Assembly (NCBI GenBank): GCA_029721515.1
Contig: CM056563.1
Location: 17,737,954 to 17,801,953, forward strand
Source of the DNA: Synanceia verrucosa
Taxonomy: Eukaryota > Chordata > Actinopteri > Perciformes > Synanceiidae
DNA: 64,000 bases
Reading direction: 5' to 3'
Positions 27,708-39,600 of this stretch are shown here, in pieces. Each line of letters begins with the position of its first letter. Within the stretch, counting starts at the first letter, position 1. The translations under genes and the position numbers were made by a program. The notes below the pieces were generated by a model. The model was not told the DNA's origin and made no database searches. It was given only the letters and a program-made list of their open reading frames with translations.

Positions 27708-28913
27708 ATGGCCACAGAGTCTTTCCATGCTGCCTACGCTGCTGTAGCCCCATCCGCCTTCCCCATGTCGCCCTCCACTGGAAACCTGCTTCGGATGTTT
27801 CGTGAGTACCAGAGCAACGCCGTCATCTTGGAGCACTACAACTACACAGGAAAACTGCAGGAGAACAAATACAAGGAAGGACTCAAACCAGAGGCCATAG
27901 CCTTCCTGCTGGTCTGCCTGCTTATAGTCGTAGAAAATGCCGTGGTGCTTCTGGCCATCTGGAAGAACAAGAAATTCCATCTGCCCATGTACTACTTACT
28001 GGGCAACCTGACTCTCTCTGACCTGCTGGCAGGCTTCACCTACATGGTGAACATCATAACGTCCGGTGCCAACACCTTGAACATGACCCCGGTGCTGTGG
28101 TTCCTCAGGGAGGGTGGTGTGTTCATCATGCTGGCCGCCTCGGTCATCAGCCTGCTAGCCATCGCCATAGAGCGCCACGTTACCATGGTGAGGATGAAGC
28201 CGTACCAGGGGGACAAACAGGGACGGATGTTCGCTCTGATCGGAGCGAGCTGGGTGCTGTCCGTGCTCCTCGGCGTCCTGCCTGTCCTGGGCTGGAACTG
28301 CATGGGCCAGCTGGACCAGTGCTCCACGGTGCTCCCGCTCTACGCCAAGAGTTACATCCTCTTCTGCATCACCGTCTTCAGCGGCATCCTCATGTCCATC
28401 GTGGTGCTGTACATCCGCATCTTCCGCATCGTCAAGGTCAACACCCAGCGCCTGGCTTCAGTTCCGCAGCGCAAAGGCCTCTACCGCAAGTCCCAGAAGT
28501 ACATGGCCCTGCTGAAGACGGTCACCATCGTCCTGGGAGTCTTCATCATGTGCTGGCTGCCCCTCTTCATCCTTCTCCTGCTGGACTTCTGCTGTCCGGC
28601 CAAAAGCTGCACGGTGCTCTTTAAGGCAGACTACTTCCTGGGCATCGCCATGTTCAACTCCCTCCTCAACCCCATCATCTACACTCTGACCAGCAAAGAC
28701 ATGAGGAGGGCCATCCTCCGGCTGCTCTGCCGACACTGCCTCATGACAAAAGATGGGCAGGTGAAGAAGATCGGGATGCCCTTCCTGGAGTGCAGCACCA
28801 GTAAGGCTGACGCAGCCTCTCACAGACTGGAGGGACTGGAGACGACAGTGTCCTCCGGTAACTTTACACCCTCTACTATCAAGGCCATTTATCCCAGGAT
28901 GTCCAAAACATGA
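27708..28913 (+). CDS. s1pr5: sphingosine-1-phosphate receptor 5
   Basis: An intact 401-residue class A GPCR in one exon that senses extracellular S1P and signals through heterotrimeric G proteins at the plasma membrane. The N-terminus carries HYNYTGKL (43-50), with a glycosylation sequon at Asn45, shared with human S1PR5. Seven hydrophobic segments lie at about 63-85, 95-118, 132-155, 175-196, 213-237, 268-293 and 306-327. Arg134 and Glu135 match the S1P headgroup-binding pair of the family. Glu155-Arg156-His157 stands at the DRY position. GWNCMGQLDQC (195-205) gives the extracellular-loop cysteines and matches S1PR5 better than the other subtypes. CWLP (282-285) and NPIIY (321-325) are the TM6 and TM7 motifs. 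Cys341 and Cys344 are candidate palmitoylation sites. The start at 27708 has a strong context (A at -3, G at +4); in-frame Met20 and Met30 are alternatives and would give an N-terminus nearer the human length. Orientation is opposite to the four genes to the right. Confidence 0.96.
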   Translation: MATESFHAAYAAVAPSAFPMSPSTGNLLRMFREYQSNAVILEHYNYTGKLQENKYKEGLKPEAIAFLLVCLLIVVENAVVLLAIWKNKKFHLPMYYLLGNLTLSDLLAGFTYMVNIITSGANTLNMTPVLWFLREGGVFIMLAASVISLLAIAIERHVTMVRMKPYQGDKQGRMFALIGASWVLSVLLGVLPVLGWNCMGQLDQCSTVLPLYAKSYILFCITVFSGILMSIVVLYIRIFRIVKVNTQRLASVPQRKGLYRKSQKYMALLKTVTIVLGVFIMCWLPLFILLLLDFCCPAKSCTVLFKADYFLGIAMFNSLLNPIIYTLTSKDMRRAILRLLCRHCLMTKDGQVKKIGMPFLECSTSKADAASHRLEGLETTVSSGNFTPSTIKAIYPRMSKT

Positions 28914-30045
28914 CACAGTGGCTCACTGAACTCTGAAAGCAAGCACTCGGACTAACACTTGGCTGCTTGTCTTGAGTCTGACTGTGCTCCGGTCAAGTCA
29001 GCATGTTTGACAGCAGCTGAAGTTTTGCATTGCACTCTACCACAGTTTTGGTGTTAATCCTCATGAACACAATAAGCTCAATGGATGTGATGTGAAGTCC
29101 AGATTGGGAGAAAAACTTCTTAACTTTTCTATAACCATGGAAAACAGCATCAGGTGGTATTTTCAGATGAAAAACTAGCATTATATTTTTCTTTTAGACA
29201 CTGAAAACGAGGCCAGTATTTATCAGAGGAGTTTCCTTCTGGAAAATGTCATTTTCTTTTTTAATCAGTGTTTGTTTTCCACATGAAATGAAATCAAAGC
29301 TTGGGTGCAGACGCCTCACATAAATACATGTGATAGATGCCGGCATGAGGTTTACCCTTATCTCCTCTCTCTGTGTAGCACATAATGATATGTTGTTACA
29401 AACACAGAGCATCCACACCCAAAAACTGCTGCCAAACCCATGTAATTTCTGCCATGTGAGTTCTGGTCGGCAGCAGCAATGGCGGGTTGAGGTCCCCTCG
29501 GCTGACATCAGAGGCTCAGGGGGGGTTGAGCCGAGTGGTTTGCAGCTCTGGAGGTCCCCTCAACACATGTAGCGACACATGAACGACTAAAAGCAATAAA
29601 GCTGACAGTGGAGGTCTGTTGACACCTTTTTGGTTTAACAGACTTAGCGTGTGGACAAAAAAAAAAAAATGTTCTTCACTTCACCGTGAAATGACACAAA
29701 TCTGTTGTTTTGTCATGAAAGAGTTAGATCAGATATAATCTTGTTCCACACAGCAGCAGCAGTCTGGCGAAGCCCAGACAACAGCGTAGGCTTCAAAGAA
29801 CTGTGTGGGGAATTTCACTGTGGTCTCAGGCAGTGACATAAAAACAGAAAATTTGCCAACTGTAATATTGTACATAAATGTAAAGAGGAAAAAAATATAT
29901 ATATTTAGTGATTTTTGTATACGTTGTAAATATCTATAGCCTTTTCTGAGTTTATCAGAGCTGCATTTTGTATTGTAAAAACCTCACTTAAGTTATGATG
30001 TCACTTTTTATATGTGCACTGAATAAAACGTGAATGGAGTTTAAC
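28914..30045 (+). other. s1pr5: s1pr5 3' UTR
   Basis: About 1.1 kb of AT-rich non-coding sequence follows the stop codon and ends near a canonical AATAAA at 30022-30027. No other gene signal lies within it. Confidence 0.7.
30022..30027 (+). terminator. poly(A) signal AATAAA for s1pr5
   Basis: A canonical hexamer about 1.1 kb after the s1pr5 stop, followed by a T/GT-rich stretch ('ggttttgtacgtagttttctttc'). Confidence 0.75.
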
Positions 30046-32245
30046 ATAGGTTTTGTACGTAGTTTTCTTTCAGCGGTTAAAAGCATAACACCACCTAAAA
30101 TTAAGAGTTCCCATGTTATTTATATGGTTGGAGAAAATCAGTATTTGTGTACATGAGTGACTCTCAAAGCCAGAAACCAGAAAAGTATTACCTTGAGCAG
30201 TTTACATGTGATGGTAACACAGGTTTGAGTTTTTGCAGTTAGCAACATCCTTTCTCTTTACTACTGCTAAACAAGGCTTCAGTACATACCTGGCACTCAT
30301 AGAAATAATAATTAAAAAAAAAAAATCATAAAAATCTATAAATATAAATGACTTTAAAAACCTCCTTTTTTAGACTCCCTGTTGCGATTATCTATTAGTC
30401 CTAGTAATTGGTTGCAGACATGACAACAAGATGCTCAGAAAATACTGCAACAAAAATAACTGCTGGGATAAATTCTGTTTATTTTTAAAAATGTAACTCT
30501 TCTTTGCGCACACACACACACACACACAATTGTGTGATCTGTATGTGAATAAACACTGCCTAACAAACTCGCTGTAATAAATGCTATTCCTCTGAAGCTT
30601 AAAATGTTAAATTCTTGTTGGAACAGAGATCTTACTTCAACCAGACTGCAGTTAGTTGATGGAGATAGTTAAGCTCTACTTTACAATTAACACTGAACGG
30701 TATAAAAGCTCACTCAAACACCAAGGACTTCGACAAGATAGTCTTTTTCTTTTCATCGCTAACAGACAGAGGATCAGTCTTGACTAACAAAACCCCACCT
30801 CCATACAAACCACTTGTTAACCACTTGCTAAGATATGCAATATGTGCGGCTGGGGTACGCATGGATCTGCAGAAACAGACTGGTGTCAGCTAGTCGATGC
30901 TCTGTTTACCGTAAGGAAACCACATTTTCAGTGGAACGAGCCTCCCCAGCACCGTGTCATTCTGCCCACTCTTAACCACTCGCCATGCAGCAGCGACACA
31001 CAAATATGGCATCAAGCCCTTTTCAAAAAAGGGCTTCAGTTCTCAGTGAAGCAAAGCTGTGGGTAAATAACAATACATGACACAGTGTTTCACTAAGCGG
31101 GCACCATCAGTGTTGCCTGGATAGAAGGTTTAGTTTCAACCTATTGTTCTCATTACAGGGATTTTATTACACAACTTTCCTTTGCTCACTCCTCACTATC
31201 ATCATGCCTGATTGAAAAATTAGACAGTGGTGATAAAACTCCTCCATCAATGTGAGTCAAGCTTGCAAGGCCTTAACTAGTGATACAGTGACAATGGGGG
31301 AAGCTCAACTAATCAACTACAGTAAAAGATGGATGCAGTTTAATTAATAACTACAAAGCCACATATTTGTGTTAAGGAGGAAAAAAAAAACCTACAGCAA
31401 AATAGCATAAGAAACCAGCGTGATACCAATGTTTAGTAAATTCACACTAACCAGTCAGCTGCTTATCAGTCGTCACCACATGAAGCAGCTGACAAGCAGG
31501 CAGAAAGGCTGAAATAGCGCCCTCAAATTAATGAACAAATGATTAATATAGATAGCTAAAACATAATGACTATAGTCATATGGATATAATAGCAAAGGAT
31601 ATTGTTGAAATGTTTAGCTAAAAAGTAATGACAATGAAGTGGATTACTGAGCAAAATATATGGATAATAATGAAATAGCTTCCGTCTCTGGTGATGAGTT
31701 AAAACAAAAAACAAAAAACAAAAAAAAAAGGCCAAAGCAACCTAGAAACAAATGATATTTGTATTATGTAAAATCCACATTTATGTAGTTTACAATCATT
31801 AAGTCCACATGACTGGTGTTGATGAGGACAGATCATCTGATAGGGCTGTGAGATTACACCAGATAACAAAAAAAAAAAAAGAAAAAAAAAAAACCTGAAC
31901 TACAGTTGTTATTGCTTACCTACAGGCCACTTCTAGAGGTGACTGCATGTCCATTAAAATGTGCTAAAAAGTCTTGCTCACTCTGCAAAACTTCCACTTA
32001 CAAAACAGCTCTGCAGCGACATCTAGCGGCCAACATTCCACTCAACTTCACCTGAAACTGCAAACTGTCCTAAATCCGTTACCCCAAAAGAATTCAGAGA
32101 ATATTGACTGAACCAAAAGTAGTTAGAATTGTAAACTTTCATTTGTTAACAGTATAAATGTTGTGTAGAACAGAAGCAAACAAGCAAATTCACAGACAAA
32201 CAAAAACAAAACACATCATTTTGTGACAAAGCCACCATCCTTCAG
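30046..32245. other. intergenic region s1pr5-spc24 (converging 3' ends)
   Basis: No gene can be supported. It contains a (CA)n run at about 30509-30529, A-rich tracts at 31381-31391 and 31868-31893, and a short hairpin at 31014-31036 (AAGCCCTTTT arms). The 3' UTR of spc24 must end within this stretch, but I saw no clear poly(A) hexamer close to its stop. Confidence 0.5.
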
Positions 32246-34313
32246 CTACCATTCGGTGCTGACAAAGCCCCACAGCTGGTCGCTTACGTCACTCCGAGAG
32301 CGTGTGGAAGTGTCGATGTTGATGGGAGTTGCCAGGTCTGCGCCGTAGTGCACTGCAAGAGGACAAAGACAACAGACGACCTGAAGCCATAAAAAACAGA
32401 CACGACAGATGTACGACCAAAGAAATAACAGCAGAAAATGAAACCGCACCTCCTTTTAAGATGTTGGGTGGTGTGTCATACTCCCACTTGATCTTGGTTA
32501 TTAGTTGGTAGAGCTGAGCCACATATCTGTTGAGGGAAGATTAAAAACTGAAATCAGAAAATACACAACTACATATAACTCCCAACTCTAATTGTTGTCA
32601 CATCAAAACAAACAAAGAAAGGAGTTTAATGATGTTAAGACCTTTTCTAAAATCTTGTGCAGTAATGCCCTCATGGTTTGATGAAATTGGCTTTAGGGCT
32701 GCAATAAATACATTTAAAACTGATTTTTTATTCATCAATTAATAGTTTTGTATAAAATGTCAGAGAATAGTGAAAATGTCCATTAGCCAGAGGTAATATC
32801 TTCAAACTTCTTGTTTTATCCAATTAATTTGATTTACATGATATAAAAGAACAGTTACAGTTCTTTACCCAGCAAATATTTTGCTTTAAAATGACTGAAA
32901 TTACATACATATTAAACACTAGCCTGTTTATTTCCAATAATCAATTAAACAACTAATTATTTTTAAAGATAAAAGGTCCAAATTTAGAAAATATGCCATG
33001 CACAGGAAAATCATGTCACTAAAATCATATCACATCATTAAAAAAAAAAAAAAAAAAACCTTCAGTAACATTCAGATAGACAGAATCTATAATAGGGCTA
33101 CAGTATTGGATGACATTGTTGAGTTCTTGTTATATACATTGATCAGGTATAACGTTATGACCACCTGCTTAAGATTGTATTGGTCCCCCTTTTTTCTGCC
33201 ACAACAGCCTCTGACCTCTGACCCCTGAAGGTGAGCTGTGGTATCTGACTCCTATCAGAAGCAGCATTAACTTCTTTGGGCTGTTGGATCAGACCACCAG
33301 GACCCTGTCTCTGGTTCACCACTTTCGATAGAGCCTGACCACTGCAGAGCAGGAACACCCCACCAGAGATGCAGTTCTGGAGATGCTCTGATCCAGTCCT
33401 CTAGACATCACTGTTTGGATCTTGTTGCCAAACTCACTCAAATCCTCAAACTTTCCAATTTGTCCTGCTTCCAACATCAACTCTGAGGACAAAATGTTCA
33501 TTTGATGCCTTATGTATCCCAGGCGCCATGATTTTTCATTAATCAAAATCTGAGTCTCACACTGCTGAAGGGATGACCTCAGTTGTGTCTTCGTCCACCT
33601 CACTCTGAAGAGTCTCCAGCTCGTTTTCAGTGTTTTTAAGACCCTCCAACTCTCTTTGCAGAAATCTGGAGGAGGGTTAAAGATGCTAACAAAGAAAACA
33701 ACAGACTGCTGCCAAATGACAGTGAAATATTGTTAACACCTCGGGAACCGACATATCAAAAGATACTCTAACTCAGAATCTGTCATCTGGCTCTTGGCTG
33801 TGTGCTGCCTCAGTTGTTCCTCCAGGCTCTCCAGCTCCTTCTCCATCCAACTCTTCTCCTCCTCCATGTCCAGCAGCCTCTGGCCTGCACTCTCCTCAAT
33901 ATGGGCCACATCTGGGAGAGATAACCAAGGAGTAGGAGATACAGAGATCTTTGCAAAGGATTGATAAAGAACTGGCAAATTGTGGCTGACATTAGACACT
34001 ATCTAGGACCATACACATTCATATACAGTATACTGTAGATGAGAGATAGCGTCCAGTTCTTTTTCTTCTTTATTTTTAGTAATACTGCACCCAAGGTAAA
34101 GAACATTGGCAGCTGAGAATTGAATCATTAAATGCCTGATTACTTGCCTTTTAAAATCTGTGTCACAGTCTTTTTTGTTTCTACGTGGTGGTCAAAGAGA
34201 GCCTGTTGTTCATCTTTCACTCGTCTCAGATTTTCAGGTTGGCTGCTGTTGATGAAGCCTACCAACACCTCCCCCATCTCTTCCAAGTCCTGAAAATTAT
34301 GACCTTGAACCAT
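32246..34313 (-). CDS. spc24: kinetochore protein Spc24 (Ndc80 complex subunit)
   Basis: Five coding exons: 34313-34148, 33911-33740, 33665-33561, 32526-32450 and 32352-32246, totalling 627 bases (208 aa; human is 197). Spc24 pairs with Spc25 and anchors the Ndc80 complex to the inner kinetochore. The start MVQGHNFQDLEEMGEVLVGF resembles the family N-terminus. Exons 2 and 3 encode a Glu-rich coiled coil containing EVDEDTTEVIPSAV. Exons 4 and 5 encode the globular RWD-like end, YVAQLYQLITKIKWEY and the last residues DQLWGFVSTEW, almost as in human. The first coding intron uses GC at its donor (AAAAG then gcaagt, 34147-34142); the only nearby GT shifts the frame. The second exon could also end nine bases earlier (205 aa). 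A non-coding first exon is predicted near 35401-35450. Intron 3 contains a Tc1-like remnant. Confidence 0.94.
32690..32965 (+). repeat. common teleost repeat in spc24 intron
   Basis: It starts 'agggctgcaataaatac' and includes 'ataaaatgtcagagaatagt' and 'gaaaatgtccatt', ending in 'aataatcaattaaacaacta'. I recognise this arrangement as a high-copy fish element with AT-rich 'attaatcgatta'-type ends. A second copy is in the ldlr intron at about 51125-51560. Confidence 0.65.
33130..33480 (-). mobile_element. internally deleted Tc1/mariner-like transposon remnant
   Basis: On the minus strand, translated residues KFEDLSEF and, after an irregular stretch, QSISRTASLVGCSCSAVV (about 33460-33330) match the helix-turn-helix DNA-binding start of fish Tc1-like transposases. 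The frame then runs straight into what I recognise as the 3' terminal part of such elements, ending with GGTCATAACGTTATACCTGA near 33140. The catalytic middle is missing, so the copy is inactive. It lies in spc24 intron 3, roughly 80 bases from the exon at 33665-33561. Confidence 0.75.
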
Positions 34314-34323
34314 TGTGGTGACG

Positions 34324-35400
34324 CTGACAGCTAGAAAGCACAGAACAGGAGAGATTCAGCTGAAATCAGGATTTTTCCAATACAGGGTGCACTGGGTGAT
34401 CAGGACTTGTCAAGCTTTATAGTCAACAACAATTAACAAGCAAATAATGCAAAGTATCTAATGGTGGAAGAAATATTCACATATATTGAGATTCAAAATA
34501 CTTATTGTCATTCAGTTTACTGCTGCAGACAACAACACAATGAGACTGTGACGGTACTCTGAGATTTAAATAAAAAACATCAAAATAACAAAAACACGGT
34601 ATATATTTAATATAATGTAACACAATTTATATCATATGTCATTGAAATACAACAGTAACTAATTGCTCTAATTTCCACAGAAAAATTTCACTGTTTTTCA
34701 CTTTATGTCTATTTTTATATTAAATATACACACATTAGTCCTGAGAGTAATAACAAATTTTATTTATTGTGTTTTTTTATTTCATTTGCATTAAACAAAT
34801 CTTTTCTTTGTTTATTAAATTCTGTGAATATTTACTTTTATTACTTATTTTATTATTTCATGAGTCTTGTTTATTGTCTTTTTCTTACTATAATTATAAT
34901 ATAATAACTATAATAAAATCCACAGAGGGGGGAGGAACAATAAAACATTATATTCTAATTTCTGGTGATTGAAACTGAAATTATGCACAGTAACAAGTTA
35001 AAAAAAACTACATATTTAGTTTAAGATAAATTCGTAAAAAGCGATACAAGAACAAGAATATAAATTTGCTTAAACCTGAAATACCTAACAGCTGCACCAA
35101 AAAAGCACTCAAGAAACTAATGTCAGTAAATTAAATGATCCAACACCGATCATTTTACTGACTTTTAAATTCAACAGTCAAAGCAACAGAAACAAGAGAA
35201 AACACACTGGCTAAAAGGCATGAAATTTGTGTTTTGTTTACCGTTTACTGGCTGTGTAGCCGTTAGCTACACGGCTAGCTAAACTGTCATAGAGTCGACA
35301 CTAACACACGACGCGAGTTATGAATAATACGATGGACTAACTATTAATAAGTTTTTGGAAACAATTAGCTCATTTTTGTTAAAGAGAAGATAAACCATAC
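34324..35400 (-). other. spc24: predicted spc24 5'-UTR intron
   Basis: An acceptor (ctagctgtcag) ends at 34324, ten bases before the start codon. A donor (TCT then gtatgg) lies at 35400 on the minus strand, which would give a non-coding first exon near 35401-35450. The intron is AT-rich (34.4-35.0 kb especially) with no other gene. This is inferred from splice-site look only. Confidence 0.45.
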
Positions 35401-35450
35401 AGACCGTTCAGCTCCTTCCTGACATTCAAATTAAGCGCCTTTTCACTTCC

Positions 35451-36404
35451 GGCTTCTCCCTCTTCTTTGGTCAATGGAGCGGCTTCTCACCTTTATACCG
35501 CCACCTATTGGACAGGCGCGGTAGTGATTGCTGCAGGTACTAGATGTGATTGATTGAAACAATTTAAATCAAATAATAGCTAAATACCACACTGTGTATC
35601 CCTGTTTCACTGAGTGTATGGATTAAAGAAAAATTCAAGTAGTGTCCCTGCACCTTATGTGGTTTTAGCATACATTTTAGAAATTTGTATTTTAATTCTA
35701 GTATGTTAGGTCTGGATTTGTGATAATCTCTGATCTTTTTGTAATTTTTTAATGCCCATCTAGGTATCTATCTCTTTGGTCTCCCCCTCTGTAGATGAGA
35801 GGCTTTAACCAGCTCAATCTCCCACACATAAAGGAGGATCTACTACTCCACCATCAGTATTAAGACTTTATAACATCAGCGTCACAAGCTATTACGCAAG
35901 TGGACTCATTACTGACACAAAATAACCATTTTGCACAACCAACTTCCACTGTAAGTCATTCATTGTCTAAATATTGCATATCATTTCAATGGGAGAATTT
36001 TTTTTTTTTTTTTTTTTTAAGTACTTAGTCCTGTTCCAAATTTTCCTGATAGTCACACCTCTAACTTCCACATACTACTCATGTTAAAATATTGCAGAGC
36101 CCAGGCAGTTACAACTTTTAAGGGGTTTATTCAGTCATTGTCACATAGAGGTTTGTGACATTATGTGCAGGGTGACGAGATAATTCGACTACTGCCATTT
36201 AGTCCACACATTTTAAATACGTAGACTCACTGCTGAAGGGGAAACCATGTAGAATACAGTTTATTTATGGTTACCACCTGTGATTAGATCTTGTCAAGGA
36301 CCCGTCTGCCAGCATGTGAAGGTGGTCAAATTTGACGGTATAGGAAAGTAAATTAACTCCACATCAGCAAGCTCAGAAATGTCACCTGCAATTTTAACTG
36401 CAGG
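35451..36404. other. spc24-kri1 spacer
   Basis: No gene seen. It holds a T-rich tract at 35999-36018. The spc24 promoter should lie at its left side and the kri1 3' end at its right side. Confidence 0.5.
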
Positions 36405-36410
36405 TTTATT
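36405..36410 (-). terminator. poly(A) signal AATAAA for kri1
   Basis: TTTATT on the plus strand reads AATAAA on the minus strand, about 220 bases after the kri1 stop codon. It is the first canonical hexamer I found downstream of the gene. Confidence 0.65.
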
Positions 36411-36628
36411 ACAGTTTGAGAAATCGAAACATGAATGCAGCAAGAGTTACTGATCAAATATACAGTATAAACAAAGTGTAGACAACAACCCAAAATCTTA
36501 AAAATAAGTTTTCTTCCAATCAAAAGAAAATGTGATGAGGCTGTAACTACTTTTCATTATGTGTTGAATTCTTGGACCATAAAATGAATGGGCTGTACTG
36601 TCAGTTGTCTGGGAGGAGAGATGGTGGC

Positions 36629-39600
36629 TCACTCCTTGTTTTTCTGCTTCTCTTTCTTCTCCTGTGCTTTTCGTTTCTGTCTGCCGAGCTGTCTGAAGAA
36701 CAGTCTCTTGGGGTTCAGACCGTAGGCCTTCAGTCTCTGTCGACTGAATTCCCTGCCACCTATTTTCACCCCGGTGCTTCCTGATATGAGGCGTCGGCCG
36801 GACTGCTTGTGCTTCTTCTTGGACCATATCGGCCTCTCAGTCCTGGTTTTCACCTCCTCAGCATTATCAGCTACTTCCTCAGCAGGAACAACCGTCTGGG
36901 GTTCCTCTTCCTTATGTATCTTCTTATTCTTGGGTATCAGAATCTCCTCTTCCTCCCCTGCCTCCCTTAGAGTTTGGGCTACGGTCTCTTCTGTGGAGTC
37001 CATAATGGAGGAGGTGTCCTCTGCTGCCCTGTCTTGCTTCTCTGCATCCTTCAGACGATCTCTTCCCTTCTTCCCCACCTTGGTCTTGGCTTCTGCCACC
37101 TCTTTATCCTCCCTGTAGATTAAATACACAGCAACACTGTCACACGTTGCTCCAGTAACGAGTCACTCATCAATCTGAGGTACAGTGGATCACTATGTCT
37201 TACTCACTCAGAATACACAGAGCTCAGGATTTCTCTCTTCCTCTTTTCATTCTGAGCCTTGATTTTATAGTTCTTCAAATCACTGTTCTCTTCCTTGTCA
37301 GACCTGAGAAAAAAAGAAAATTATCCATTGTGGAAAAAATGACCTAAGAGAACAGAAGAGATGAGATGCTTTAATGTGGAGGACAGTACCTGAACATGCA
37401 GGTCTTCTTCAGGGAGCACCACTGGTTCAGCTCTTTATCGTTAGCACTTAAAATCTGAGACAAGAACCAGTCTTTACTTAGGTCAAATCAACGACTCATT
37501 TATTTAAACACATTCTGGAAATGTTTTGCAGCATTGTGAGTTTGGCCTTCAAGCTTTAAAGGTTTCACTGTTGTGTGGTCTGCTCAGAGAGAAGATTAAG
37601 TTGAGATCATTCTCTGGTCAGAGCTCTCCCAGAGGAACAGCAATACCAGATCAGTCACCTCATGCTCATCACTGCAGAGCTACCAACAAATATTAGCCCA
37701 CATTACAACTATTATTGCCCCTCCCTCCTAAAAGCAATCATCCAATCACAGCAAGTGTTCAACTGAATCTAAGCACAAGATGTAACTTTGCCAGACGTCA
37801 TGTAGTTTATATACTAGTTAAGACTGAAGGAGACACAAATCACTGGTTGCATGATTGCAATGGTTGTCGTGGGTTACCATGGTTACAAAGAAGCTCTCCG
37901 GAAACAAAGAAACTGATAAATGTGTTCAAATATATGCATTGTGGAGTTAATTCATATTACTTGTACACATATATAGGTTACGTAGTGTTTATTTAACAAT
38001 TAAAGCAGATTAAAATGAAAAATGTACAGTTGGCAGCTGGAAATAAGAAGTTGCCTTTGTCCCAAATCAGTTATTGTTTCAAAATTTATAGGAGTCAATG
38101 GTAAATTGTACTGACTGTAAAGTCAATGTAGTGTTTGAGAGCAGAGAGCTTGACAGCCTTAGTAACAAAGACGGGAAGATTTAGCCAGTGGTCAGATTAT
38201 GTAGAGTTGGTGGAAACGCTGCTGTTCTCACCTCATCAGTGCTCAGGCCGAAGTCGTTGGCCAGAACCTGCCTGTAACGGAACCTGCATGGGAGGTCGTC
38301 TATGATGTCCTCATAGTCCAGCTTATAGTACTCATCCAGGTACTGCTCGAAGCTTTTCTCTTCTGAAATACAAACCGTTAAGACAACAGTGACTTGTAGA
38401 CCCTGGAGAATTATGCTTCAATGGAGGTTTACGGACACTCACGTGGGTCAAACACAGGCTTGCTTTTGGTGATGACCTCTGCAAAGTGAGACTTTTTTCT
38501 CTTTTTGCCCATCTGTGGCATGTCCTCTTTCTTCAGCTTCTTCCTCTCCTTTTTCTTCTTCTTGGAGGCAGTGTGCTGGTTGGGGTCGTAGTCGGCATCC
38601 ATCTGTTCCAACAAGACGACTTCATGTGAGCAAGCGGTAATGTCCCAGGGCGGATTGACGGATGCTTCCAGTAAAAATTAGTCTACTCACAACAAAGTTC
38701 TCATCATCACAGTGGGGCTCAGAGGCGTCATAGTCCTCGCCATAACACTCTTCGTCCTCCTCTCGATCCTCTCCTGTCCATGTGTCCCAGTTCCAGTGCT
38801 CTGATACACACACATCGAGACACAGGTCACATCTTCAACTAAACTTCTTTATTTTTACAACTAACAGACCATGCAATCTACCAACAGGAAATGAAACACA
38901 TGCAGCCTGAGACTTACCCTCAAGTTCATCATCTTCATCAAACTGAGGCTTCTCCTCGTCTTCTCCTCCGTAGTATTCATCTCCAAAAAATTTCTGCAAA
39001 TAGGAAAGAATAAACCAAACGTTGCTGACGATTATAAAGGTAATTAGAAAAAAAAAAACAAAATGAGTCTTTGTAAATGACAATGGTGGTAGTGTGTCTA
39101 TCGATCTAGCCAAACATATCCATGCTGGCTGCTTTAAAACTTCTAAACTGAGGTTTCCATGAGGACAAAGCTAATTAGACAAAGGCAGCACAGCTGGGTG
39201 AGCTGGGTCTTTGGATGGGTCGCAGAAGGAAAAGCACAGGTGTGACTGATCACACTAACGATGGCTTTGTTCAGTGAGAGCCACAGTGGGCAAACACGAA
39301 TTATACTTTTTTAACTCTTTGAGTGCCATTGACAAGTTATGCCGTCAAAGTGTTTTTTTTTGTTGTTTTTTTTTTTTTACAGCTGATCGCTGATTGCGGT
39401 CTCCCACAGCCTGTCAGTAATTTCGGGGGTCTGTGATTTGTCGGGACACAAACGATTAATATGCGCCACGGAGATCAAAGCAGGAAGTGGAGACAATTGT
39501 ACTTAGAGAGCAAAATAAACAGATTCTGGACAAAAAGTGGAGATTTTGGTCAAAGTGGCCTCTCTCCTCCAGATAAAACAAGAACAGGACAAGGTAAAAA

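Noticed and set aside
28097..28624. 175-codon plus-strand frame and 152-codon minus-strand frame (28458-28916) within s1pr5
   Set aside because: Shadow frames of the GC-rich receptor coding sequence with no domain similarity; the 401-codon receptor frame explains the region.
33316..33603. 95-codon minus-strand frame overlapping an spc24 exon
   Set aside because: It mixes an out-of-frame reading of the exon with intron and a Tc1-like remnant; not a separate gene.
36774..37118. 114-codon plus-strand frame opposite the last kri1 exon
   Set aside because: Antisense shadow of an acidic/basic low-complexity exon (Ser/Ser-rich reading).
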